A stretch of 64,000 nucleotides of DNA from Bordetella sp. BOR01 (GTDB lineage Bacteria > Pseudomonadota > Gammaproteobacteria > Burkholderiales > Burkholderiaceae_B). Positions 8,040 through 17,262 of this stretch are shown piece after piece. Position 1 is the stretch's first letter. Every line of letters starts with the position of its first letter. Position numbers and translations under genes: made by a program. The notes under the pieces are model-generated. The model saw only the letters and a list, made by a program, of their open reading frames with translations. It did not search any database and was not told where the DNA came from. Where the stretch lies: the NCBI RefSeq assembly GCF_019218885.1, contig NZ_JAHUWT010000002.1, positions 496,001-560,000 of the forward strand, read 5' to 3'.

Positions 8040-9020
8040 ATGAAAGCCATCAAATTCGCGGCGGGCCTGCTGCTGGGCTGGGCGGCCGCTGTGCAGGCCG
8101 TGCCGGTATCCGCCGCGCCGGCCTATCCGAACAAACCGATTACCCTGATCGTGCCGTTTCCGGCGGGGGGGCCGACCGACATCGTGGCGCGCGTCGTGGG
8201 GCAGAAGCTGTCCGAAGACCTGGGCCAGACGGTGGTCATCGATAACAAGCCGGGCGCCAGCAGTGTGATCGGCGCGGGCCAGGTGGCGCGCGCGCCGGCC
8301 GACGGCTATACGCTGTTGCTGAATTATTCCGGACATGTGATCAACCCGTATCTGAAGACGGACCTGCCCTTCGACCCGCTGAAAGACTTCGTGCCCATCG
8401 TGGGCCTGGCGTCCACGCCGCAGATACTGGTGGTGTCGCCCAAGATCAAGGCGAACTCGCTGGCAGAGCTGATTCAACAGGCCAAGACGTCAAATGACCC
8501 GCTGACCTTCGCCTCGTCCAGCGTGGGCGCGCCGGGTCATCTGGCGGGCGAGTTGTTCGGCCAGATGGCGGGCGTGCGCCTGATGCATGTGCCTTACCGC
8601 GGCAGCGCGCCGGCACTGACAGACTTGATCGGCGGACAGGTGGACATGATGTTCGATAGCGCGCCTTCGTCCATCAATTTCGTGCGTACCGGCAAGTTGC
8701 GGGCGTTGGGCGTGACGTCGACGGTCCGGTCGGCAGTGGCGCCGGAACTGCCCACCTTGAATGAGTCTGGCTTGAAGGGCTTCGCCATCACGACCTGGTA
8801 TGGGGTGTGGGCGCCGGCCGGTACGCCCGCCGCCATCGTTGCCCAGCTGAACGAGGCACTGAACAAGGTGCTGGCCGACCCGGCCGTGAAGGAAAAGCTG
8901 TTGCAGGCCGGGGCGGACCCGCTGGGCGGATCGCAGCAGAGTTTCGCGGCGTTCTGCCAGTCCGAGTCTGAGCGGTATGGCGTCATTGTGAAAGCCGCGC
9001 ATATTCAACCACAGGCATAA
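8040..9020 (+). CDS. Bug-family (TctC-like) periplasmic binding protein
   Basis: The protein has 326 residues with a clear signal peptide ending near residue 26 (PVSAAPAYP). The Bug fingerprint is present: NKPITLIVPFPAGGPTDIVA in the first strand-loop, KPGASSVIGAGQVARAPADG around residue 75, and HVPYRGSAPALTDLIGGQVD near 180. Bug proteins bind carboxylates, amides or aromatic acids through water-bridged contacts in the PAGGxxD loop. ATG 8040 follows AAGGAGCGAGAC. It lies between the CoA-transferase and the TrxB-like gene, so it most likely binds the substrate of this operon. No TctA or TctB membrane partner is encoded anywhere in the window. Confidence 0.93.
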   Translation: MKAIKFAAGLLLGWAAAVQAVPVSAAPAYPNKPITLIVPFPAGGPTDIVARVVGQKLSEDLGQTVVIDNKPGASSVIGAGQVARAPADGYTLLLNYSGHVINPYLKTDLPFDPLKDFVPIVGLASTPQILVVSPKIKANSLAELIQQAKTSNDPLTFASSSVGAPGHLAGELFGQMAGVRLMHVPYRGSAPALTDLIGGQVDMMFDSAPSSINFVRTGKLRALGVTSTVRSAVAPELPTLNESGLKGFAITTWYGVWAPAGTPAAIVAQLNEALNKVLADPAVKEKLLQAGADPLGGSQQSFAAFCQSESERYGVIVKAAHIQPQA

Positions 9021-10025
<1,005 letters not shown>

Positions 10026-10070
10026 CTCGACGGATCCCTGCTGCGGGCTGGGTCCCGGTAGCTGCTCAAT

Positions 10071-11030
10071 TCATGAATCAGATTTTCTCTGTTTATTGAG
10101 CTTCTTTTCCTGCGTTCCAAAGCTGTCCACCACTTTCCCGCCCCGCTCCCGCGCCAACGCTCCCATCAGCTCCACCAGCAACCCATACATCGACTGCCCT
10201 GCCGGCGACAGGCTTTGGCCCGGCCTGGTCACCAATCCCACCGTTCTTGCAATAACCGGCTGATGCAGCCGCACGAACGCCAGTTCGTACCTGGCCGCTG
10301 GCCGCGCCAGGATGGGCAGGATAGTGACGCCCAGCCCGGAGCGCACGCTGGCAATCAGCGAGGCGCGATTGGTGACCACCATGTTGGGGTCGGTGACCCA
10401 GGGCGGTATGCCGGGATGGCGCAGCGCCTCGAAGGTGGCATTGCCGATCAGGCGTTCCCCTTGCAGCGCCTCCCAATCCACCGGCTGCGGCAGATCGGCC
10501 AGCCGGTGCGACGCGGGGCAGATGATGCCGAATTCGTCATGCACCAGAGGCCGGAAGTTCAGCCGTGGGTCGTCGGCCAGCAGGCCGGCGATGCCGATGT
10601 CGACCTCGCCGCTCAGCACCATCTGGCGCACTGCCTGCGATGGAATGTCGACGGCGCGCAGGCGTACTTGCGGCCATTGGCGCGCGTAGCGGTCCAGGAT
10701 GTCGGGCAGCCATTCGTCGGCCAGCGATGGCATCACGGCCAGGGCGACCGATCCCTGCCGCGCTTGCGCGAGCTCGTTGGCTTCCAGTCGAACGCGGTCG
10801 TGCACGGCGAGCAATTCGCGGAATAGCGGCAGCAAACTCTGGCCCAGCGGCGTGGGCAGGGCGCGCTTGCCGGGTTCGAACAAGGGCGCGCCTACTTGGC
10901 GTTCCAGGTCGTCCATGGCGGCCGAGACGGCGCCCTGGGAACGGAAGGTGGCGCGCGCCGCCGCCAGAAAGCTGCCGCTGTCGACCGCGGAGACAAATTG
11001 CCGCAGGTGCTGGATCTTGAAGGGTTCCAT
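10071..11030 (-). CDS. LysR-family transcriptional regulator
   Basis: The 319-residue protein begins IQHLRQFVSAVDSGSFLAAA, the LysR HTH opening. The recognition part (FRSQGAVSAAMDDLERQVGA) has Gln-Gly-Ala rather than the commoner Gln-Pro-Ala. The effector domain spans about residues 90-295, with GLGVTILPILARPAAR near the end. It is divergent from the AA_synth/hydrolase/Bug operon at 11137 across an AT-rich 106-base gap with two dyads, and converges on the TrxB-like gene 45 bases away. Control of the divergent operon is inferred from arrangement. Confidence 0.92.
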   Translation of the reverse strand: MEPFKIQHLRQFVSAVDSGSFLAAARATFRSQGAVSAAMDDLERQVGAPLFEPGKRALPTPLGQSLLPLFRELLAVHDRVRLEANELAQARQGSVALAVMPSLADEWLPDILDRYARQWPQVRLRAVDIPSQAVRQMVLSGEVDIGIAGLLADDPRLNFRPLVHDEFGIICPASHRLADLPQPVDWEALQGERLIGNATFEALRHPGIPPWVTDPNMVVTNRASLIASVRSGLGVTILPILARPAARYELAFVRLHQPVIARTVGLVTRPGQSLSPAGQSMYGLLVELMGALARERGGKVVDSFGTQEKKLNKQRKSDS

Positions 11031-11059
11031 GATGGGCCGGCCATGAATTTGGGTTTTCT

Positions 11060-11091
11060 AAATTTTATTTCGATTAATTTGGTTTGCCAAA
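11060..11091. promoter_or_regulatory. Candidate LysR operator region, AT-rich with two dyads
   Basis: AAATT (11060-11064) and AATTT (11076-11080) flank an 11-base spacer, and TTTGG (11078-11082) and CCAAA (11087-11091) flank 4 bases. Both lie between the divergent LysR start (11030) and the operon start (11137). The AT content is much higher than in the surrounding genes. Confidence 0.4.
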
Positions 11092-11136
11092 ACTTTCCTC
11101 GCGCCCGACCATAACCCTATAAACCAGGGAGGCCGC

Positions 11137-11733
11137 ATGGCATTGGAAGTACGCAAAGTCGTTTCCTATATCGAGGAAACGCACATTGAAGGGGGCAAGG
11201 CGGCAGCCAGGCCGTTGTTGATGGTCCTGTGCGCCGCCGTGGTGAAGAACCCGTGGGCGGGCGTGCCGTTCACGGAAGACCTGCGGCCGGGGATCTTGCG
11301 CATCGCGCCGCCGCTGGGCGATTTGCTCGTCCGCGAAGTCCTGCGCCACGCCGGATCGGCCGAGCGGGTCGAAGGGTATGGCAAGGCCGCGGTGGTGGGA
11401 GCCGATGGCGAGGTCGAACACGCGTCGGCGCTGATCCACACGCTGAGGTTCGGCAACAAGTACCGGGATGCCGTGGGCGGCACCAGTTACCTGAGCTTCA
11501 CCAATTCGCGGGGCCCGATGGGTTGCCCGATCGTGGTGCCGATGATGCATAAGAATGACGAGGGCATGCGATCGCATTACCTCACTGTCCAGGCCACGAT
11601 TGCCGATGCGCCTGCCGCCGGCGAGATCGTGGTGGCGCTGGGTGCCAGCGTGGGAGGGCGGCCGCATCATCGCATCGGCGACCGCTATCAAGACATGCAG
11701 GAACTGGGCACGCAGCCTGGCGGGAAGGCATGA
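11137..11733 (+). CDS. Amino acid synthesis (AA_synth/DUF1185) family protein
   Basis: The protein has 198 residues, is soluble and has no signal peptide. The start EVRKVVSYIEETHIEGG and the core KAAVVGADGEVEHASALIH with GGTSYLSFTNSRGP match the AA_synth (DUF1185) family, whose name comes from a weak early link to amino acid synthesis. To my knowledge no reaction is proven, but members often sit in catabolic clusters with Bug proteins and hydrolases, as here. It overlaps the next gene by 4 bases (ATGA), so the two are translationally coupled. A role in ring or amide processing is possible but unproven. Confidence 0.85.
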   Translation: MALEVRKVVSYIEETHIEGGKAAARPLLMVLCAAVVKNPWAGVPFTEDLRPGILRIAPPLGDLLVREVLRHAGSAERVEGYGKAAVVGADGEVEHASALIHTLRFGNKYRDAVGGTSYLSFTNSRGPMGCPIVVPMMHKNDEGMRSHYLTVQATIADAPAAGEIVVALGASVGGRPHHRIGDRYQDMQELGTQPGGKA

Positions 11734-12521
11734 CGATACCGACGCGTGTGGCACGCAGCGGGTCGGGCGAACCGGTGGTGTTGATCCACGGGGTAGGCCT
11801 GGACCTGGGCATGTGGGACGAATTGGCGCAGGCGCTGGATGGTGCCTGCGAAGTAATCCGCTACGACATGCTGGGCCACGGCGCGACGCCGCTGCCGGAT
11901 GGACAGCCCGGCCTGGACGCGTATGTGGCGCAACTGGCCGCGGTGATCGAAGGCCAGGGGCTGCGGCGGCCCTGCGTGATCGGCTACTCGATGGGCGGGC
12001 TGGTGGCAGGGTGCTTTGCGGCAAGTCATCCCGCCCAGGTGAGTCGGCTGGTGTTGATGAGCACGGTGTTCCAGCGCGACGCGGCTGAACGCCAGGCGGT
12101 GCAGTCGCGCCTGCGGCAGGCCGAGGGCGTTGACCGCGAGGCCGCGGCGCGGGGTTCCATCGAGCGCTGGTTTTCACCGGCGTTCGGGCAGGCGCGGCCC
12201 GGACGCGTGGCCGCTTTCACGCAGCGGCTGCTGGCGAATCGGCAGCAGGATTTCCTGGCGGCTTACCGCCTGTTCGCGTCGGGCGACGAGATATTGCCAG
12301 AGGCCGCGCCGCTCATTGCGTGTCCGACGCTGGTGATGACGGGCGCGCTCGATCCCGGTTCGACGCCGCGCATGGCGGCAGATCTGGCGGCAGCCATTCC
12401 GCGCGCGGTGGTGGATGTGGTGCCGGACCAGAAGCACATGCTGCCGGTGGAGAACGCGTCGCGAGTGGCTGGCGCGCTCAAAGCATTCCTGGGTGAAGGT
12501 GCTGGCGATCGGGCAGCGTGA
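11730..12521 (+). CDS. Alpha/beta-fold hydrolase, 3-oxoadipate enol-lactonase-like
   Basis: The protein has 263 residues with a complete alpha/beta-hydrolase layout: oxyanion motif LIHGVGLDLGMW (18-29), nucleophile elbow GYSMGG with S87, acid D208 in GALDPGS and base H236 in DQKHML. The overall pattern resembles PcaD-type enol-lactonases and related C-C or ester hydrolases. It overlaps the AA_synth gene by 4 bases and precedes a Bug gene by 34. It probably opens a lactone or cleaves an ester in the pathway fed by that Bug protein. The family is broad, so the substrate is not assigned. Confidence 0.9.
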   Translation: MTIPTRVARSGSGEPVVLIHGVGLDLGMWDELAQALDGACEVIRYDMLGHGATPLPDGQPGLDAYVAQLAAVIEGQGLRRPCVIGYSMGGLVAGCFAASHPAQVSRLVLMSTVFQRDAAERQAVQSRLRQAEGVDREAAARGSIERWFSPAFGQARPGRVAAFTQRLLANRQQDFLAAYRLFASGDEILPEAAPLIACPTLVMTGALDPGSTPRMAADLAAAIPRAVVDVVPDQKHMLPVENASRVAGALKAFLGEGAGDRAA

Positions 12522-12555
12522 TCCGTCCACACGACAAAACGAGAGGAGACAAATT

Positions 12556-13524
12556 ATGGAACGCAGACAAATGCTTGCCGCGCTGATAGCGCTGGGGGCG
12601 TCGGCCAGCCTGGGCGCGGCGCGCGCGTCGGCATCGGGCGTGCCGCTGCATGTGATCGTGCCGTTTCCGCCGGGCGGCGGCACGGATGTGCTGGGGCGCG
12701 CGCTGGGCTTTCGCCTGGAACAGCAGATGAGCCGCACGGCGGTGGTGGAGAACAAGCCCGGTGCCAGCGGCATCGTGGGCGCCGAGTATGTAGCCAAGTC
12801 GGCGCCGGACGGCAATACGCTGCTGTTCTCGGGGCTGGTGCCGTCGGTCCGGTATTACAGCCGTCCGTTGTCGCAGATCGATGATGAATTGAAGCCTGTC
12901 TGCATGATCGCGCGTTCGCCGTACCTGGTGGCGGTCAATCCCGGGGTGCCTGCCAAGACTTTGCAGGAACTGGTGCAATTGGCCGAGCGCTCGCCCGGCG
13001 AGCTGACTTTCGGGTCGCCGGGCAATGCGACGCCGCAGCATCTGGCGACGGAGCGGTTCCGCAGCCAGGTAGGCATCGACATGCTGCATGTGCCGTATCG
13101 CGGCACGGGGCCGATGATGACCGATCTGCTGGGCGGGCAGATCCAGGTGGTGTTTGCCACGGTCGCGGCGGCCGAGCAGCACGTGAAGTCGGGCCGCCTG
13201 CGGGCGCTGGCGGTGACCAGCGCCGGGCGGTTGGAACGGCTACCCGATGTGCCCACGGCGGACGAGGCGGGTTTCGCAGGTTTCGAGGCCGAGATCGCGT
13301 TCGGCACTTACGTAGCCGCGGGTACTGCGGACGAGGTGGTGGCGGACCTGAATCGCGCCATCAACCAGGCGCTGACCGATGCCGATGTGCGCGGCAAACT
13401 GGTGGAACAAGGTTTCGTGCCGGTTGGTGGTACGCCGGGCAATCTGGAAAAGAGCTTGGTCGCCGAGGTGAAGGCGATATCGGAACTGGTGCAATCGGGA
13501 CGGGTCAGCATCGACGCGGCTTGA
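12556..13524 (+). CDS. Bug-family periplasmic binding protein
   Basis: The protein has 322 residues from ATG 12556, behind AGGAGAC. The signal peptide is residues 1-28, with an Arg pair at 3-4 but no full Tat motif. The usual Tyr-Pro-x-Lys-Pro-Ile strand is shortened to GVPLHVIVPFPPGGGTDVLG. KPGASGIVGAEYVAKSAPDG and HVPYRGTGPMMTDLLGGQIQ complete the fingerprint. It is the last gene of the operon with the AA_synth protein and hydrolase, and it faces the tail of another Bug gene 32 bases away. No membrane partner is present. Confidence 0.92.
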   Translation: MERRQMLAALIALGASASLGAARASASGVPLHVIVPFPPGGGTDVLGRALGFRLEQQMSRTAVVENKPGASGIVGAEYVAKSAPDGNTLLFSGLVPSVRYYSRPLSQIDDELKPVCMIARSPYLVAVNPGVPAKTLQELVQLAERSPGELTFGSPGNATPQHLATERFRSQVGIDMLHVPYRGTGPMMTDLLGGQIQVVFATVAAAEQHVKSGRLRALAVTSAGRLERLPDVPTADEAGFAGFEAEIAFGTYVAAGTADEVVADLNRAINQALTDADVRGKLVEQGFVPVGGTPGNLEKSLVAEVKAISELVQSGRVSIDAA

Positions 13525-13556
13525 TGCGTTCGGGGCCTGATTCATGTCGACCGGGG

Positions 13557-14540
13557 TCAGTCGAGCTGAATATCCAGCGCGCGCACCAGCCCGCCCAGCC
13601 GTTCAGCCTCGGAGCGCACCAGTGCGTCGAATTGATCGGGCGTGCCGCCCACCACATCGCTGCCGATGGCTTCCCAGCGGGCGCGGAATGCCGGATCGGC
13701 GAAGATGTCGTTGAGCGCCGTGTTGTATCGCATGATCACCTGGGGCGGCGTTCCCGCTGGCGCGACGATGCCGTGCCACGCGTAATAGTCGAAATCCGGC
13801 AAACCGGACTCGCTGATGGTGGGCACGTCGGGCAGCAGCGGTGAGCGCGCCTTGGTCGTGATGGCGATCGGCGTAAGCCGCTTGCTATTGATGTGCTGGA
13901 TCGAGCTGCCGAGAATGTCGAACATGCTCAGGATCTGCCCGCCGATCAGGTCGTTGAGCGCCGGGCCTGCGCCCTTGTAGGGGATATGTTGCAGCGGCGC
14001 CTGCGTCAGTGTCTTGAAAAGCTCTCCGCCCAGGTGCTGTGGCGAGCCGTTGCCGGCCGAGCCGAACGTGGCCTTGTCGGGATTGGCCTTGGCGTAGGCG
14101 ATGTACTCGGGCACCGTCTTGATGCCGGACGCCGGGTTCACTTCCAGCACCAGCGGGAACCTGGATATCTGGATGATGGATGCAAAATCCTTGATGGGAT
14201 CGTACGGCAGGTTCTTGAACAGCGTCTGGTTCACCGACATGTTGCCGCTCGCCGCCAGCAGGATGGTGTAGCCGTCGGGCGCGGCCTTGGCCACCTGAGC
14301 CGAACCGACATTGCCGGCGGCGCCGGCTTTGTTTTCGACGATGACGCTGGTGCCGAGTTTCTCTGACAGCGGCTTGGAAATCAGCCGTGCCATGAGATCG
14401 GTAGGGCCGCCTGGCGGAAACGGCACGACGAAGCGGATGGGCTGCGTGGGCCACTGATCGGCGGCCATGGTGGCCGCGGAAGGCGCGAGCAGGAAGATGC
14501 CGAGCAGGATGCCGGTGTAGCGTTTCACGGATTGCCCCAT
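13557..14540 (-). CDS. Bug-family periplasmic binding protein
   Basis: The protein has 327 residues. The signal peptide (KRYTGILLGIFLLAPSAATMA) is cut near residue 26, before ADQWPTQPIRFVVPFPPGG. The binding loop PPGGPTDLMA, the motif AGAAGNVGSAQVAKAAPDG and HIPYKGAGPALNDLIGG are intact. It ends the leftward operon Bug-cupin-nitrilase-Bug that starts at 17028, 112 bases downstream of the nitrilase gene. The second Bug in this operon may bind the nitrile or the acid formed from it. Confidence 0.92.
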   Translation of the reverse strand: MGQSVKRYTGILLGIFLLAPSAATMAADQWPTQPIRFVVPFPPGGPTDLMARLISKPLSEKLGTSVIVENKAGAAGNVGSAQVAKAAPDGYTILLAASGNMSVNQTLFKNLPYDPIKDFASIIQISRFPLVLEVNPASGIKTVPEYIAYAKANPDKATFGSAGNGSPQHLGGELFKTLTQAPLQHIPYKGAGPALNDLIGGQILSMFDILGSSIQHINSKRLTPIAITTKARSPLLPDVPTISESGLPDFDYYAWHGIVAPAGTPPQVIMRYNTALNDIFADPAFRARWEAIGSDVVGGTPDQFDALVRSEAERLGGLVRALDIQLD

Positions 14541-14652
14541 TTTCGTTGTCGATTGGACGCGGCTGCCCTATGCGCGCGGCGCCAGCCACGCTGCATGGTA
14601 CCGGACATTCCAGCCATGCACTACGCAGGGGGGCGAGGCAAGCTCGCGCTAT

Positions 14653-15585
14653 TCAACCCTTCAGCGTGGTGACTGGGGGTTTGGGCCGTTCGTCCACGGT
14701 CAGCGAGAAAATGTCCGGGCGTGCATAGTGCCCGACCACGTCGAAATCCATCTTGCCCCGGGTGATGGCGCATAGGTCGATGTCGGCCAGCAGAATGGCG
14801 TCTTCATCGTAGACGGGTCCGGCGAGCAGTTGCCCCATCGGGTCGACGATGCAGCTGCCGCCGCGCATCAGTACGGTATCGGGGTTGATTTCCAGGGCGT
14901 TGTGGAACTCGGGCGGAAAATCCTTGCCGCGCAAGTGCTGGCAGGCGGACAGGACGAAGCAGCGTCCCTCCAGGGCGACATGCTGCATGCTGGATACCCA
15001 GGTGGGCTTGTCGTCGGCCGTGGGTGCGCAATAGATCTGGATCTGTTTGCTGTACATGGCCATGCGCAGCAGCGGCATGTAGTTTTCCCAGCAGACCACC
15101 GCTCCCAGCTTGCCCAATGGCGTGTCGAATATAGGAAAGGTCGAGCCGTCGCCAAAGCCCCACAGCAGGCGCTCCAGGGCAGTGGGCATGAGCTTGCGGT
15201 GCTTGCCCAGTAGTTCGCCTTCATGGCTGAAGAACAGGACCGTGCAGTACAGCGTGCCGCCGTCGCGCTCGATCACGCCGACGACGATGAAGATCTCCAG
15301 TTCGGCAGCGATCTGCCCGATGCGTTCGGTCACTGGGCCGGGCACGGCAATGGCGGTTTCGGCGTAGCGCTGGTACTGTGCGCGTCCCTGGGGCGTACGC
15401 CCGCCCAGGAAGATATGAAAATCGGCTCCCTTGGGATAGCCGCCTACGAAGGCCTCTGGAAAAAGTGCGAGCTCGGCACCCTGTGCTTTTGCCGTGGCGG
15501 CCAGCCGGCCCATTTTCTCAGCAGTAGCCATGGCGTCGCCAGGCACCGGTCCATCTTGGATGACGGCTATTCGATGTGTGGTCAT
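14653..15585 (-). CDS. Nitrilase (carbon-nitrogen hydrolase family)
   Basis: This 310-residue cytoplasmic enzyme starts at ATG 15585 behind GGAGCCACC; the frame runs on upstream without a plausible start. The catalytic triad is E44 (FPEAFVGGYP), K131 (KHRKLMPT) and C165 (VVCWENYMP). CWEN at the nucleophile is typical of true nitrilases (nitrile to carboxylic acid plus ammonia) rather than amidases. Length and motif order fit branch 1. Neighbours are a cupin protein 32 bases upstream and a Bug gene on each side of the operon, consistent with use of a nitrile or its acid as carbon or nitrogen source. Aliphatic versus arylacetonitrile preference cannot be decided. Confidence 0.93.
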   Translation of the reverse strand: MTTHRIAVIQDGPVPGDAMATAEKMGRLAATAKAQGAELALFPEAFVGGYPKGADFHIFLGGRTPQGRAQYQRYAETAIAVPGPVTERIGQIAAELEIFIVVGVIERDGGTLYCTVLFFSHEGELLGKHRKLMPTALERLLWGFGDGSTFPIFDTPLGKLGAVVCWENYMPLLRMAMYSKQIQIYCAPTADDKPTWVSSMQHVALEGRCFVLSACQHLRGKDFPPEFHNALEINPDTVLMRGGSCIVDPMGQLLAGPVYDEDAILLADIDLCAITRGKMDFDVVGHYARPDIFSLTVDERPKPPVTTLKG

Positions 15586-15617
15586 GGTGGCTCCGTATGG
15601 TTGGTAATGAATCGGGC

Positions 15618-15998
15618 TCAGCGCGACGGCGCGAGCCAGGGTGTGTCGCCGGGCGCAGCCACCGGCTCGAAGTCGTAGAGGCCGGCTCCCTGTGCGTCCC
15701 CGATCACCAGGAATTTCGTCGGCGTGTCGGCCGCGTTGGTGACTCGGTGCGGTCGCCCGGCTCGCACCTGGAAGGTCTGGGCCGGGCCCAGCACGACCTC
15801 CTGTTGCGGCTCGGTGGCGGCCACGCGCAGGGCGCCTTCGATCACATAGAACGTGTCGATGACGGTGGTATGCCGGTGCCATGGCACCTCCTGGCCGGAT
15901 TCCAGGATCAGCTCGGTGATTTTGAACCCGGGTCGTTCGCCGTAGCGCTGGCGCTTCCTGACCGGATACAAGTGGGTGCCATCGGCGAGTTTGGCCAT
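15618..15998 (-). CDS. Small single-domain cupin protein
   Basis: The protein has 126 residues forming one cupin barrel. Metal-ligand motif 1 is visible as PWHRHTTVIDTFYVIEG (His-x-His, then the Glu-Gly turn) at about residues 39-55. Motif 2, RPHRVTNAADTPTKFLVI, keeps its His. The product may be a metal-dependent isomerase, dioxygenase-like enzyme or ligand-binding regulator; the cupin fold alone does not tell. It sits between the upstream Bug (16060-17028) and the nitrilase in one leftward operon. Confidence 0.85.
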   Translation of the reverse strand: MAKLADGTHLYPVRKRQRYGERPGFKITELILESGQEVPWHRHTTVIDTFYVIEGALRVAATEPQQEVVLGPAQTFQVRAGRPHRVTNAADTPTKFLVIGDAQGAGLYDFEPVAAPGDTPWLAPSR

Positions 15999-16059
15999 GC
16001 GGGCTCCTGCAGTTGGGTGCGATGGCTTCGGTCAGTGCCGATGGCGCGCACGTTGATGT

Positions 16060-17028
16060 TCAGTTGGCCTTGATGCCCAGCTCGCCGATAAGCCGGCCGC
16101 GCTGGTCCAGTTCGCTTTCGATCCGCTGCCCCAGCACCTGCGGCGGTCCGCCCACGGGGGTAACGCCGCGGTCGGCCAGCCGTTCGCGAATCGAGGCGTC
16201 GTTGAGTACGGTGTCGATATCGGCCGACAGGCGCTGCACGATGGCCTGTGGCGTGCCCTTGGGTGCAAGCACGGCCTGGTACGTGCCGCGCTCGGCGTCG
16301 GGTTGGCCCAGGGCTTCGGTAAGGGTCGGCACATCCGGGATCAACGGTGAGCGCGATTCGGCGGCGATCGCCAGAGCCTTGACCCGCCCGCCCTGGATCA
16401 TGGGCAGCGCGTCGCTGAAGGTGCCGAACAGGAAGTCGACCTGGCCGCTCATCAGGGCCGTCATGGCCGGCGAGGTGCCCTTGTAGGGAACGTCCACGGC
16501 GGTCAATCCCGCATTACGCACCAGCGCGGCGCCGGCAAGGTGCAGGATGCCGCCCTTGCCGGTGGTGGCGTAGTTCAGGCCCTGCTGCTTGCGTCGGGCC
16601 TGGTCGATGAATTCCGCCAGGGTGCGGGTTGGCGACGATGCGCCGACGAGCAGGACCAGGGGCTCGGCGGCCACCAGCGAGACGGGCTCGAGGTCGCGGC
16701 CCGCGCCATAAGAGGGCTGCTTGAGCAGCAGTGATGTGATCACGTTGCTGCTGGAGATGTAAGCCAAGGTGTAGCCGTCGGGCGTGGCCTTGGCCACCGC
16801 CGCGCCGCCAATCGAGCCGCCGGCGCCCGGCCGGTTCTCGACGATCACGGATTGGCCCAGCCGTTTGCCCAGGGCCTGGGCCAGCAGGCGCGCGTTGCCG
16901 TCGGTAGCGCCGCCCGGCGGCCATCCCACCACCAGCTTTATCGGCTGTTCGGGATAGGTGCCGGCTTGTGCTCCGGGCGTGGCCAGGGCGGCGATGAATA
17001 TTCCCGCAAGAACAGGCACCTTCAACAT
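16060..17028 (-). CDS. Bug-family periplasmic binding protein
   Basis: The protein has 322 residues. ATG 17028 follows GAGGGGAAGCCC; the longer frame upstream is promoter DNA. The signal peptide LKVPVLAGIFIAALATPGAQA is followed by GTYPEQPIKLVVGWPPGGAT, so the binding loop reads WPPGGATD with Trp in place of the usual Phe. RPGAGGSIGGAAVAKATPDG and DVPYKGTSPAMTALMSGQVD are present. It is the first gene of the leftward operon with the cupin and nitrilase, and divergent from the LysR at 17263. Confidence 0.93.
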   Translation of the reverse strand: MLKVPVLAGIFIAALATPGAQAGTYPEQPIKLVVGWPPGGATDGNARLLAQALGKRLGQSVIVENRPGAGGSIGGAAVAKATPDGYTLAYISSSNVITSLLLKQPSYGAGRDLEPVSLVAAEPLVLLVGASSPTRTLAEFIDQARRKQQGLNYATTGKGGILHLAGAALVRNAGLTAVDVPYKGTSPAMTALMSGQVDFLFGTFSDALPMIQGGRVKALAIAAESRSPLIPDVPTLTEALGQPDAERGTYQAVLAPKGTPQAIVQRLSADIDTVLNDASIRERLADRGVTPVGGPPQVLGQRIESELDQRGRLIGELGIKAN

Positions 17029-17066
17029 GGGCTTCCCCTCGATGTGGATTGCGATAACTGCTGAAA

Positions 17067-17086
17067 GGCATGCTATCGGCCATGCC
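17067..17086. promoter_or_regulatory. Dyad in divergent Bug/LysR gap
   Basis: GGCATG (17067-17072) and CATGCC (17081-17086) form a perfect 6-bp inverted repeat with an 8-base spacer, 39 bases upstream of the Bug start. The 234-base gap also holds CCAAATTGG near 17102-17110. Either could bind the adjacent LysR protein; neither is a strong T-N11-A match. Confidence 0.3.
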
Positions 17087-17262
17087 GCTGGCGATTGATG
17101 CCAAATTGGTCGTGATTCGGACCGTTTCGGTATGAATGGCCCGCCGATGCGGCGCAGGCGGCATGTGTCCGGGGTGTAAGGTTTCCCCGTATGGATGACA
17201 CTGGGACGGGGCCGCATACTGGCCAGTTTGGTCCAGGCCGGAAAGATCGCTGGAGAAGTCGG

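Noticed and set aside
10026-10070. Terminator between the TrxB-like gene and the convergent LysR
   Set aside because: GGATCC and GGGTCC nearly pair but with mismatch and no T-run; not supportable.
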